From Bacillota bacterium (GTDB taxonomy: Bacteria; Bacillota; Bacilli; Paenibacillales; Paenibacillaceae), in NCBI GenBank assembly GCA_023391635.1, contig JAEWAQ010000016.1, positions 1 through 29,706 of the forward strand: a stretch of 29,706 nt of DNA, read 5' to 3'. The notes under the pieces were generated by a model, which had not been told where the DNA came from, did no database searches, and saw only the letters and a program-made list of their open reading frames with translations. The stretch's first letter is position 1. Each line of letters starts with the position of its first letter. The position numbers and the translations under genes are program-made. Below, piece after piece: positions 8,399-16,547 of this stretch.

Positions 8399-9439
8399 AT
8401 GGATAGCGAGATGAGCAACTTCAAAATTGTCGTTGCAGGCTGCGGCAGCATGGCGAACGCCTGGGTGAAAGACGCCGTTGCGCGGGACAACGCGGCGATC
8501 GTCGGCCTGGTGGATATCAAGCGCGAGTTCGCGCAGGCGATGGCGGATCGTCATGGCCTGGCTTGCGGGATCTATACGGATCTGAAAGAAGCGATTGCCC
8601 AAACGGGAGCGAATCTGGTTTTCGATGTCACCATTCCGGCCAGCCATTTCAGCATCTGTTCCACGGCGCTGCAATCGGGCGCAAACGTGTTAGGAGAGAA
8701 GCCGATGGCGGAATCGATGGCGGAGGGACGCGAGTTGGTTGCCTTGGCCAATCGAACGGGCCGATTCTACACGGTGATGCAGAACCGGCGTTACGATGCC
8801 AACATCCGGGCGCTGCGAGGATTAATTAGTGGCGGAACGATCGGCAAATTGGGTCATACGTGCGCGGACTTCTTCCTTGGCCCTCACTTCGGCGGCTTCC
8901 GCGATGCGATGGACAGCCCGCTTATTCTGGATATGGCCATCCATACGTTCGACCAGGCACGGTTTATTACGGGGGCAGATCCGGTATCGGTCTACTGCCA
9001 CGAATTCAATCCGCCGGGTTCCTGGTATGCGGGCAACGCCTCCGCGATCTGTATCTACGAGATGTCGGACGACTCCGTCTTCACGTATAGCGGCTCCTGG
9101 TGCTCGGAAGGCGCGCCGACTTCCTGGGAATCCCAGTGGCGCATCAGCGGCGAGCGGGGTACGGCGATCTGGGACGGAGCGCACGCACCTTACGCCGAGG
9201 TGGTCGCAGCGGGCGATCAGGAAGGCAAGTTCATCCGTGATTGTCGGCGGGTGGAGGCGACTTTCGATTGGCAAGGCCGCTCCGGGCACGAAGGTTGCTT
9301 CGACGAGATGTTCGCGGCGCTGGAAGCAGGCCGCCCGGCCGAGACGGACTGTCGCGACAACATCAAGAGCTTGGCGATGGTGCTGGGCGCGATCGATAGT
9401 GCGCAAGCCGGGCGCAAGATCGATCTGCGCGGCTATTAA
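8399..9439 (+). CDS. Gfo/Idh/MocA-family oxidoreductase
   Basis: NAD(P)-dependent sugar or inositol dehydrogenase type, 346 aa, cytosolic. The Rossmann start has G-C-G-S-M-A in FKIVVAGCGSMANAW. The catalytic-lysine motif is EKP in VLGEKPMAES, and the second-domain signature is LDMAIHTFDQARF, with the Asp/His pair expected in active members. The start is uncertain: GAGGAGG ends one base before the ATG at 8399, and 13 bases before an in-frame ATG at 8411 (MSNFKIV), which may be the true start. Last gene of the first carbohydrate cluster, 25 bp after the TIM-barrel gene. No clear terminator follows. The pairing suggests oxidation then isomerisation or cleavage (inference). Confidence 0.9.
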   Translation: MDSEMSNFKIVVAGCGSMANAWVKDAVARDNAAIVGLVDIKREFAQAMADRHGLACGIYTDLKEAIAQTGANLVFDVTIPASHFSICSTALQSGANVLGEKPMAESMAEGRELVALANRTGRFYTVMQNRRYDANIRALRGLISGGTIGKLGHTCADFFLGPHFGGFRDAMDSPLILDMAIHTFDQARFITGADPVSVYCHEFNPPGSWYAGNASAICIYEMSDDSVFTYSGSWCSEGAPTSWESQWRISGERGTAIWDGAHAPYAEVVAAGDQEGKFIRDCRRVEATFDWQGRSGHEGCFDEMFAALEAGRPAETDCRDNIKSLAMVLGAIDSAQAGRKIDLRGY

Positions 9440-9486
9440 TTAAAATATTTGCAGGACTGCATTCGCGGGCAATCGGGGCGGCGACA

Positions 9487-9495
9487 TGCTAGAAT
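9487..9495 (+). promoter_or_regulatory. Extended -10 promoter of the MalT-like regulator
   Basis: TGCTAGAAT is an extended -10 (TGn plus TAGAAT) with no good -35, as expected for that class. Start of transcription would be near 9502, about 47 bases before the proposed ATT start codon. That excludes the ATG at 9486 from the message. Confidence 0.4.
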
Positions 9496-9548
9496 GGGAG
9501 AATGGAAGGTCGGACGAGATAGCGCAACTTAGATCGGAGTGACGGCTC

Positions 9549-12080
9549 ATTCTGGACACGAAACTTCACATCCCCCAATCCGGCAGCAAGAACCTGATCG
9601 CCCGCCCCGCGTTGCACGGATGGTTGAGCGAAGGTTTGAACGCAAAATTGACGGTCGTGACCGCTCCGGCGGGTTACGGTAAAACGATGGCGATCAGCGA
9701 GTGGGTTCGGCAGGCTTCCTGTACCGCGGGATGGATTTCCCTGGATCGTTACGATAACGATCTTATGAGATTCTGGAGCTATGTGATTGCCGCTTTCCGA
9801 AAGGACGATCCGGGATTCGGCGAGAAGGCAACCTCGTTTTTGCCAACGCTCGAGGAGCACAAATACGATTCTTTCATCGCCGCATTGATCAGCGACTTCA
9901 GCAGCGCATCTGGAGAATACGCGCTTCTGCTGGACGATTACCATGTGATCGAGCTGGCCTCGATTCACGATTCCATCGCCTATATGCTGGAATTTCTGCC
10001 GCCGCGCGTCCATCTGTACATCGCCAGCCGCGCAGCCCTTCCCATTCCGACGTCGAGGCTTCAAGCCAAAGGGGAAATGCGCGCGATTACGGTACAAGAC
10101 CTTCGTTTCGGAATGGACGAGGGCATCCGTTTTTTTCGTGAATGCATGGGCATTGAGGTGTCGGATGAGGATGCGGGCCTGCTCGTTCACCAAACCGAAG
10201 GCTGGGTGAGCGGCCTTCACCTGGCGGCGTTGTCTTTGAGAAGATGCGGGGACCCGGCTGCGTTCATTCGCGAATTCAGCGGCAGGCATCAGGACATCGC
10301 TCAGTATTTGCTCGAAGAGATCCATGACAAACAATCGGACGAAATGAAAAGCTTCCTGCTGCAAACGTCGATCCTCGACCGCATGAGTGCTTCGCTGTGC
10401 GAGGCGGTGACGGGAATGGCGAACGCTGCGGCGCAATTTCGGGAGCTGGAACGCCAAAATCTGTTCATGATCCGGTTGGACGATCACGGGGAGTGGTATC
10501 GCTATCACCACCTTTTCGAGGATTTCCTGCAACGGCAGCTTCGGCGCGCGCAGCCGGATGGGATAAGCGAGCTTCATGGGAAAGCGGCTGCATGGCTGAA
10601 GGAAAACGGCCTGCCGGTCGAGGCGATCGAGCATTGGATGGTCGGCGGGCATTATGCGGAAGCGGCTTCTGCCATCGAAACGCATTTGGAAGTGCTTCAA
10701 AACTACCGCAGTTCCCTCATTCGCTGGTTGGAACAACTGCCGGAACGCCTATTGGGCCGAAAACCGTTCTTGCAGTTGCTTCATTTGAAAATCATGATCG
10801 AGGACGGCGATGTCCACCGGGCGGAGTGGAAGCTCAGAAGTCTCGAGCACCGGCTTTCCAGTCCCGAATGGGAGCCGTGGGTCGGCACTTATTATTTTGC
10901 ATCCGCGGAGAACGCGTTGTATGGCAGGGATTTGCCGCGGGTTTACAAGTATTTGGAACTGTATGAACGTTACGAACCCAGGGGCCATAGAAACCCCATT
11001 CAAATGATCGGGGGGAATACGTTAAGCGGAGTCGGTTACGTAAGCCTGCTGTCCTATTTCAGCCATTTCCACGATGCCGAGAAGCTGCTCCTCACCTGCA
11101 TTCGCATCTGGGAGGAGAAGGGGTTGTATCCGTTTCTGGGCTACTTCTATTACTTCTATAGCCAACTGCTGTATGAGTGGAATCGGCTCGACGAAGCGGA
11201 GGCGTATATGACCCGCGTGTTCTCCCGCAGCCATTGGCAGCCATACGCGCGCATCCAGTTTCTGGCATGCAACCTTCTGGTTCACGTTCAACTGGCGAAG
11301 GGCAAGCCCGAAGCTGCCTTGGCCATCCTGGAACAAGCAAGGGACAGGTTGAATACGCCGGAGAAAGAACTGTTCATGCGCAAACTGGATGTGATCCGAT
11401 CTTATGTCTGCGTCCGTGCAGGACGGTCGGAGGAGGTTGCCGACTGGATCCGATCTTGCGGCATGAAGCCTACGGATGCGGTGCCGTCGTTATACCGGGA
11501 CTACTATCTGTACGCGAGAGCGCTGATCGAGGTTGGGCGAGCCTCGGAAGCGATGCCGCTGTTGGATCGTCTATTGCGGTTGACGCAAGACAAGGACTGG
11601 ATGTGGGATCAAGTCAAGGTGTTGATCACGTACAGCATCGCATTGGAACGGCAGGGGCAGGAAGAAGAAGCGTTGATCAAATTGGAGTTGGCGCTGCATC
11701 TAGCGGAGCCGCAGGGGATGATCCGGAGCTTCATCGATGAAGGCGAGGCTGTGGGCAGCCTGCTTGTCCGCTACTTGAAGGGCAGACAGCACGGCGCGAT
11801 TCGCCTGTCGCTCCCTGTTTCCCTCCTCTATGTCAAGCAACTGTTGCATAAGATGAGCGGCCAATTGCACCATTCGCTGGACGTTCCCGCCTTGTTGACG
11901 GAACAGGAAATCCGGATCCTGCAAGCGATCGCGGCAGACTTGAAAAACCGGGAAATCGCCGAGCGATATGGGATCAGCAGCGAGACGGTCAAGAAACATA
12001 TCAAAAACATCTACCAGAAGCTGGAGGTCAGCAGCCGGCTGCAAGCGTTGAAGAGCGCCAAGGAACTGAATTTGCTATAG
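9549..12080 (+). CDS. MalT-like (LuxR-family STAND ATPase) transcriptional regulator
   Basis: Large signal-dependent regulator, about 843 aa. Seen: Walker A in TAPAGYGKTMAISEW, Walker B YALLLDDYH, the winged-helix and helical regions of MalT-type proteins, TPR-like repeats over the middle third, and a C-terminal LuxR HTH (LTEQEIRILQAIA...NREIAERYGISSETVKKHI...IYQKLEV). The family N-terminus (L-x-TKL-x-IP) is encoded as ILDTKLHIPQ directly before the first recognised start, TTG 9612. An in-frame TGA at 9540 lies upstream, and no ATG, GTG or TTG occurs between. GGAGTGA sits six bases before an ATT at 9549, so an ATT (or adjacent CTG) start is proposed; TTG 9612 is the fallback. The inducer is unknown; neighbouring sugar genes or the surface genes downstream are possible targets. 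Confidence 0.88.
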   Translation: MLDTKLHIPQSGSKNLIARPALHGWLSEGLNAKLTVVTAPAGYGKTMAISEWVRQASCTAGWISLDRYDNDLMRFWSYVIAAFRKDDPGFGEKATSFLPTLEEHKYDSFIAALISDFSSASGEYALLLDDYHVIELASIHDSIAYMLEFLPPRVHLYIASRAALPIPTSRLQAKGEMRAITVQDLRFGMDEGIRFFRECMGIEVSDEDAGLLVHQTEGWVSGLHLAALSLRRCGDPAAFIREFSGRHQDIAQYLLEEIHDKQSDEMKSFLLQTSILDRMSASLCEAVTGMANAAAQFRELERQNLFMIRLDDHGEWYRYHHLFEDFLQRQLRRAQPDGISELHGKAAAWLKENGLPVEAIEHWMVGGHYAEAASAIETHLEVLQNYRSSLIRWLEQLPERLLGRKPFLQLLHLKIMIEDGDVHRAEWKLRSLEHRLSSPEWEPWVGTYYFASAENALYGRDLPRVYKYLELYERYEPRGHRNPIQMIGGNTLSGVGYVSLLSYFSHFHDAEKLLLTCIRIWEEKGLYPFLGYFYYFYSQLLYEWNRLDEAEAYMTRVFSRSHWQPYARIQFLACNLLVHVQLAKGKPEAALAILEQARDRLNTPEKELFMRKLDVIRSYVCVRAGRSEEVADWIRSCGMKPTDAVPSLYRDYYLYARALIEVGRASEAMPLLDRLLRLTQDKDWMWDQVKVLITYSIALERQGQEEEALIKLELALHLAEPQGMIRSFIDEGEAVGSLLVRYLKGRQHGAIRLSLPVSLLYVKQLLHKMSGQLHHSLDVPALLTEQEIRILQAIAADLKNREIAERYGISSETVKKHIKNIYQKLEVSSRLQALKSAKELNLL

Positions 12081-12118
12081 CCCGGATGCCATGCCGTATA
12101 AGGATATACCCCCCCTCC

Positions 12119-12142
12119 ATTCCCCGTTCGGGGAATTTTTTT
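12119..12142 (+). terminator. Rho-independent terminator after the MalT-like gene
   Basis: ATTCCCC and GGGGAAT form a 7-bp stem around a GTTC loop, followed by a run of seven T. It lies 38 bp after the stop codon and separates the regulator from the secreted-protein genes. Confidence 0.9.
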
Positions 12143-12184
12143 ATTGTCGACGGATCGGTAAAGTAGATCTGTAGTATCGACAAT
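12143..12184. repeat. Inverted repeat ATTGTCGA...TCGACAAT in the promoter region of 12214
   Basis: Perfect 8-bp arms (12143-12150 and 12177-12184) are separated by 26 bp, starting right after the terminator and ending 29 bp before the next gene. Between the arms a TAGTAT (12172-12177) could serve as a -10. The spacing suits a two-site operator or a looped RNA leader. Confidence 0.4.
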
Positions 12185-12213
12185 GAATGGAGTAGAGGAG
12201 TGAAAGAAGAACT

Positions 12214-14682
12214 ATGCAATCGTTGCATAAGAAGCTTCTGAAGAAAAATGTAGCGTTCATCTTGTCCGCGCTGCTCGCGGTCATGTCCGTGTTCGCCGTC
12301 ACATCGCCGGTATCGGCCGATCCCGGTCCCGGTCCGGGTGTCCCTGCGCTGACCGGCGCGACCGCAGCCGCCAGCTCGGACGGCATGACGGTGACGGTCA
12401 CTTCCAGCGTGTACATGGCAGCGGCAGGCAGCGACGACGATCTGAAAGCGGCCATTACCATTGTGAGAACGGGAGAAACCAGCTTCTCGCGGTTAGGCGA
12501 TGGGGATGCCGTGACGCTGGTGGGTGCAGGAATGGGGGCTGAACTGGTCATTACGCTCTCGGATGCGCTGAAGGGCCAACTCAATGGGATCGGCATCGCT
12601 GTCGGCGCGTTAATGAACAGCTCAGGATCCGCCTATGCTGCCGCATGGGTGGGACCGATCGCCGGACTCGATGTGGCGCCCATGTTCATCGGTGCCAAAA
12701 CGTCGAACGATGGTTCCGTCGTATTGAACTTCGACGAATCGATCACGGTTAACAACGGCAGTCAAGACAAAGGGGAATTTTTGCTTGGCAAGATCAGTCT
12801 CGCGACAGACGGGGTCCGCTTCAATCCGCTGCAGGAAGTCTTCATTGAGCAGCCATCGGGCAATGCGATCCATCTGAGAACCAATTGGGATATGAAAGTC
12901 GTACTCGGTACGAATGCCCGGTTGAAGATCGCTGCCGGCGCCTTCCAGGATGCAACGGGTCACGCGAACGACGACATGATCCTGGAGGTTGCTTCTCCTG
13001 TCATTCAGAGCGCAGTCGTCAGCAGCGATTATCGCACGGTAACGGTCACGTTCAACAAGGAAGTGTTCGCTCATACCGAATTCAACGATTTGGCCAGCTC
13101 CATTGCCGTACGGAGAGACGGCGCAAACCCGAATAGCCGTTGGGTCTACCTGGGAAGCGGCGACGAGGCCGCGATCGAATCCGGGAAGCTGGTCGTCCGC
13201 TTGGTCAAGCCGCTGGTCGGGATGACGAACTATATCCGGATCGATGGCGACGCGCTGTTCGACAGCAGCGGTAATTTTTCCGATGACGAGCAATATACCC
13301 CTCCGATCGCCGGAGACCCGGCGGGAGACGCGACGCCTCCCGAGTACTTAGGCGCCTATGTGTCCCCGGGAAATCAAGAGGTTACCATCATATTTGACGA
13401 AGAAGTGCGGAGTCATGGAGATATGGCGGCGTTAAAATCGAAAATCGAATATTATTCGAACTCGGACCATGTCAGTCGCCTGCTTCCTCCGGATGCGGAC
13501 GTTACGCTGACAGGCAACAAACTCACGGTTCGTTTTCCCGGAGTCGTGTTTAATTCTAGTTATTATACGCAAATGAGAATCGGAGTAGAAGCCATCGAAG
13601 ACTTGTATGGCAATGTGTATAAGAACTCCATTTATGCGGATGCCTTGTATGACTTTTATCCGAGCGAAATTTATTTGGACGAGGGACAGTTCTCCCACGG
13701 CGGCCGGTGGATGACGATGGAGTTCTTGATGTCGGGTAAATACGGCAGCACGAGCGGTATCCAGCTCCAGGACGCCACGATAGATGGCGGCATTTCGCAC
13801 TTGCATAGCAAGATCTCTGTGTCCACGGATCGTGGCGGCAATTATCGGCCGTTAAGCGAACAAGATGTCATCCGCATGAACGATAACATGATGACTGTAT
13901 TTTTCCATGAACCGATTCGGGCAGGTGTCGTCTACGTGAAGATCGAAGCCGGGGCTCTGAGCAATGAACTCGGCAATGTCAAGCTTCTCGCTATTGATAG
14001 CCCTGTTGCCTACAATACGCCTGACGTCGTCGGCTATTTCCTGAGCGATGCTCCGAGCGAATTCCGGTTCACGGACGAAGCTTGGGGATCGGTCATTCGG
14101 GAAATCCATGTATACGATTCTCAAAACAATGCGACATGGACGCTTGATGGCGATGATTATACGATATCCGATAACAAGCTTACGATCCTCCCGGGCGTAT
14201 TCCAGAATGGGATTCCGTATTCCTTGGTGATCCACGCGGAAGGATATAGCGCCCATTTCGTAGAGGGATTCACCTACTCGTCCGGTGAGATTTTCTATAT
14301 GACGGCGCCCAAGGTAACGAAGACCTCGGGCATTACGGCAACGATCGACGTGCTGAACCTGGATACCTACTTCGTTATGATGTCGCAAATGTACGGATAT
14401 CCGACGCCGAAGCAATCGGTCGTCTTCGAACTGATGAACGGAACGACGCCCGTGAGCATCGTGGCAGGGACGTTTAGCGTGCAGACGGGAACCTATTCGG
14501 CCAACTTCCAAGTCGCGGATGCGGCTGCCAACCCGAATTATCGGGTGAAAGCCTTCGTCGTATCGGAATGGAATGCAGATGCGGCGAGCGTCGGCGTGAA
14601 TCTGGCTACGGAAGTGACCCAGCAAGAGTTCGATCGGAGGAAGTTCGAATGGGAAGTCGGCAAGTCCGACTTTTACGATTGA
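12214..14682 (+). CDS. Secreted multi-module surface protein (tandem Ig-like/SwmB-type repeats, HID/DUF1533-like module)
   Basis: Exported protein of 822 aa. A Sec signal peptide (basic KKLLKK, hydrophobic core, cleavage near VSA-D36) is followed by a GPG linker. After it come about five related modules of roughly 100 residues (near 44-150, 150-262, 265-365, 372-475 and 483-600). Each runs from a strand such as RTVTVTFNKEV or QEVTIIFDEEV to a TNYIRIDGDALFDSSGN or LKIAAGAFQDATGH segment. This beta-sandwich pattern resembles the SwmB/Big-like domains common in Paenibacillus. Around 630-690 the text DGDDYTISDNKLTI...IHAEGY resembles the Shr-type HID (DUF1533) module. No SLH, LPXTG or transmembrane anchor is seen. 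The next gene, 28 bp on, carries SLH domains and may be its partner. Ligand or role unknown. Confidence 0.85.
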   Translation: MQSLHKKLLKKNVAFILSALLAVMSVFAVTSPVSADPGPGPGVPALTGATAAASSDGMTVTVTSSVYMAAAGSDDDLKAAITIVRTGETSFSRLGDGDAVTLVGAGMGAELVITLSDALKGQLNGIGIAVGALMNSSGSAYAAAWVGPIAGLDVAPMFIGAKTSNDGSVVLNFDESITVNNGSQDKGEFLLGKISLATDGVRFNPLQEVFIEQPSGNAIHLRTNWDMKVVLGTNARLKIAAGAFQDATGHANDDMILEVASPVIQSAVVSSDYRTVTVTFNKEVFAHTEFNDLASSIAVRRDGANPNSRWVYLGSGDEAAIESGKLVVRLVKPLVGMTNYIRIDGDALFDSSGNFSDDEQYTPPIAGDPAGDATPPEYLGAYVSPGNQEVTIIFDEEVRSHGDMAALKSKIEYYSNSDHVSRLLPPDADVTLTGNKLTVRFPGVVFNSSYYTQMRIGVEAIEDLYGNVYKNSIYADALYDFYPSEIYLDEGQFSHGGRWMTMEFLMSGKYGSTSGIQLQDATIDGGISHLHSKISVSTDRGGNYRPLSEQDVIRMNDNMMTVFFHEPIRAGVVYVKIEAGALSNELGNVKLLAIDSPVAYNTPDVVGYFLSDAPSEFRFTDEAWGSVIREIHVYDSQNNATWTLDGDDYTISDNKLTILPGVFQNGIPYSLVIHAEGYSAHFVEGFTYSSGEIFYMTAPKVTKTSGITATIDVLNLDTYFVMMSQMYGYPTPKQSVVFELMNGTTPVSIVAGTFSVQTGTYSANFQVADAAANPNYRVKAFVVSEWNADAASVGVNLATEVTQQEFDRRKFEWEVGKSDFYD

Positions 14683-14710
14683 TGCCTGAGAAGAAGCGAG
14701 GAATGTCCAA

Positions 14711-16393
14711 GTGAAATTACGCAAATTCAGCATTGTGCTTCTCGCGGCGGCGATTTGTTTCGCGCTTGCACCCGTGGGCGCGTCTGCGGACCCTTCGGTC
14801 GCGGCGGTCTTGAGCCCCGTTGCTTCCGTCAAACAAGGCGGAACCGTCGCGATTACGGGCACGTCTACGCTAAGCGAGGTCATTATCAAGGTGCTGCGTC
14901 CGGATAACGCCGGCATCGTCTATTACGATATCGTTAAGGTCACGGACGGCCGGTTCGCCGTGTCGTTCACCCTGCTGGCTTCGGAGCCGGCCGGAACTTA
15001 CCAAGTCATCGCCGGACAGGCCAGCCAAGTGAGCAGCCGGGAGCTGGTCGTCCAGGCAGCCGACGTCGTCGTGCCGCCCGTGAATCCGCCGGTGAACCCG
15101 GGGCCGGTCGTCGGCCCTGGCGGCGCGCCTGCCGCGGGCACCGGCCTGGCCGTCACGATCGGCGGTTCGGTCGCGGGCTCTATTGCCACGGCGGCAGCAG
15201 CCGAACAGAATGGCAAGACGGTCGTCACGGTAACGGTGGACGCGCAGCAGCTGTCAGCCGGGCTGGCGAATGCGGGAGACAAGCCGAGCGTGGTCATTCC
15301 CGTAACGGCCGCTTCCGACAAGACATCCGTCGTGCTGACCGGCGATGCGGTCAAGGCGCTGGAGAACAAGAACGCCGTATTGGAAATTCGAACGCCGAAC
15401 GGCAGCTACAAGCTGCCCGCCGTGGAAGTGTTGATCGATCAATTGGCCGGGCAGTTCGGCACGTCCGCGACGCTGTCTTCGATCACCGTCCAGGTGGAGA
15501 TTGCCAAGAGTGACGAAGCGGCCGCGCAACTGCTTGCGAATGCGGCGCGCAAGGGCGAATATACGATCGTCGTGCCCCCGGTCGACTTCACGGTGACGGC
15601 TTCGTATGGCGGACAGACGGTGAACGTGACCCGATTCCAAGCCTATGTGGAGCGCGAAATTCCGCTGCCGGCAGGCGTGGATGCGAGCAAGGTCACGACC
15701 GCGATCGTGCTGAACGCGGATGGAACGCCCCGTTCTGTTCCGACAAAGATCGTAACGCGCGATGGCGTGTCGTATGCGATCGTCAACAGCTTGACGAACA
15801 GCGCGTACGCCCTGATCCGGAATCCGGTTGCGTTCGGCGACATGGAAGGGCACTGGGCCAAGCAAGCCGTGAATAACATGGGCTCGCGCCTGATCATCAG
15901 CGGAATCGGCGGAGGCCGGTTCAGCCCCGACCGGGATATCACCCGCGCGGAATTCGCCGCGATCGTCGTTCGCGGACTGGGTCTCGAGCAAGATGGTGGC
16001 GGGGCGAGCGAGTTCTCGGATGTACAGCCGTCGGCCTGGTACAACGGCGCGATAAGCACGGCCCATGCTTACGGATTGATCGGAGGGTTCGAGGATGGAA
16101 CTTTCCGTCCGAATGATCGGATCACACGCGAGCAGGCGATGGTCATCATCGCGAAGGCGATGAAGATCACGCAACTGCAAGGCGCGAGCCCGGAACACTC
16201 TCCGGATAGGATCGAAACGTTCGCGGATGCGGATGAATTGTCCGGCTGGGCAATCAGCAGCGCGGCGGACAGCATTCAAGCGGGTCTCATTTCGGGCAGA
16301 GGCAACCATATGCTGGCGCCCAAGGCTTATGTGACAAGAGCGGAAGTCGCATCCATTATTGAACGTTTGTTGACCGGCTCGGATCTGATTTGA
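14711..16393 (+). CDS. S-layer homology (SLH) domain surface protein
   Basis: Cell-wall associated protein, 560 aa. The signal peptide is likely cleaved after ASA26. An N-terminal beta-type domain covers about 27-117, a Pro/Gly linker (PPVNPPVNPGPVV) about 118-145, and a beta-rich middle region about 145-365. Three SLH repeats occupy about 376-555: FGDMEGHWAKQAVNNM...FSPDRDITRAEFA, FSDVQPSAWYNGAIST...FRPNDRITREQAM and FADADELSGWAIS...YVTRAEVASII. SLH repeats are known to bind pyruvylated wall polymers. The start is GTG 14711, with GAGGAA seven bases upstream. It follows the repeat protein by 28 bp, so both are probably one operon. The middle region has no family I recognise. Confidence 0.92.
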   Translation: MKLRKFSIVLLAAAICFALAPVGASADPSVAAVLSPVASVKQGGTVAITGTSTLSEVIIKVLRPDNAGIVYYDIVKVTDGRFAVSFTLLASEPAGTYQVIAGQASQVSSRELVVQAADVVVPPVNPPVNPGPVVGPGGAPAAGTGLAVTIGGSVAGSIATAAAAEQNGKTVVTVTVDAQQLSAGLANAGDKPSVVIPVTAASDKTSVVLTGDAVKALENKNAVLEIRTPNGSYKLPAVEVLIDQLAGQFGTSATLSSITVQVEIAKSDEAAAQLLANAARKGEYTIVVPPVDFTVTASYGGQTVNVTRFQAYVEREIPLPAGVDASKVTTAIVLNADGTPRSVPTKIVTRDGVSYAIVNSLTNSAYALIRNPVAFGDMEGHWAKQAVNNMGSRLIISGIGGGRFSPDRDITRAEFAAIVVRGLGLEQDGGGASEFSDVQPSAWYNGAISTAHAYGLIGGFEDGTFRPNDRITREQAMVIIAKAMKITQLQGASPEHSPDRIETFADADELSGWAISSAADSIQAGLISGRGNHMLAPKAYVTRAEVASIIERLLTGSDLI

Positions 16394-16433
16394 GCTTTAT
16401 GTTGCGTACAGTGAATGGGATAGGATGCATCGG

Positions 16434-16471
16434 AGGGTTCGACTCGCGGTCAGGCGGGTCGAACCCTTCTT
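16434..16471 (+). terminator. Terminator after the SLH-protein gene
   Basis: A 14-bp stem (AGGGTTCGACTCGC with GCGGGTCGAACCCT, one U-G pair) closes a 6-base loop and is followed by the weak tract TCTTTGT. It lies 40 bp after the stop. Confidence 0.75.
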
Positions 16472-16506
16472 TGTCGATGGCTGCTTTTGCGTGACTATAA
16501 CAGAAT

Positions 16507-16547
16507 AAAAAATGAGCTTTTTAGCCAAAACCTGACACGAGAAGCTC
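16507..16547 (-). terminator. Terminator of the padR-type gene (minus strand)
   Basis: Read on the minus strand, GAGCTT begins at the base after the stop codon and pairs with AAGCTC 22 bases later. A TTTTTT run follows after one A. The long loop makes it moderate in quality, but the position is right. Confidence 0.5.

Noticed and set aside
9486..9542. 18-codon leader peptide (ATG 9486 to TGA 9540) in frame with the MalT-like gene
   Set aside because: The ATG overlaps the likely -10 box and so would not be in the message. No family resemblance.
9489..10736. Long open frame (415 aa) on the minus strand
   Set aside because: It lies opposite the MalT-like gene, whose Walker and HTH motifs are unmistakable. 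The minus frame has no recognisable domain.
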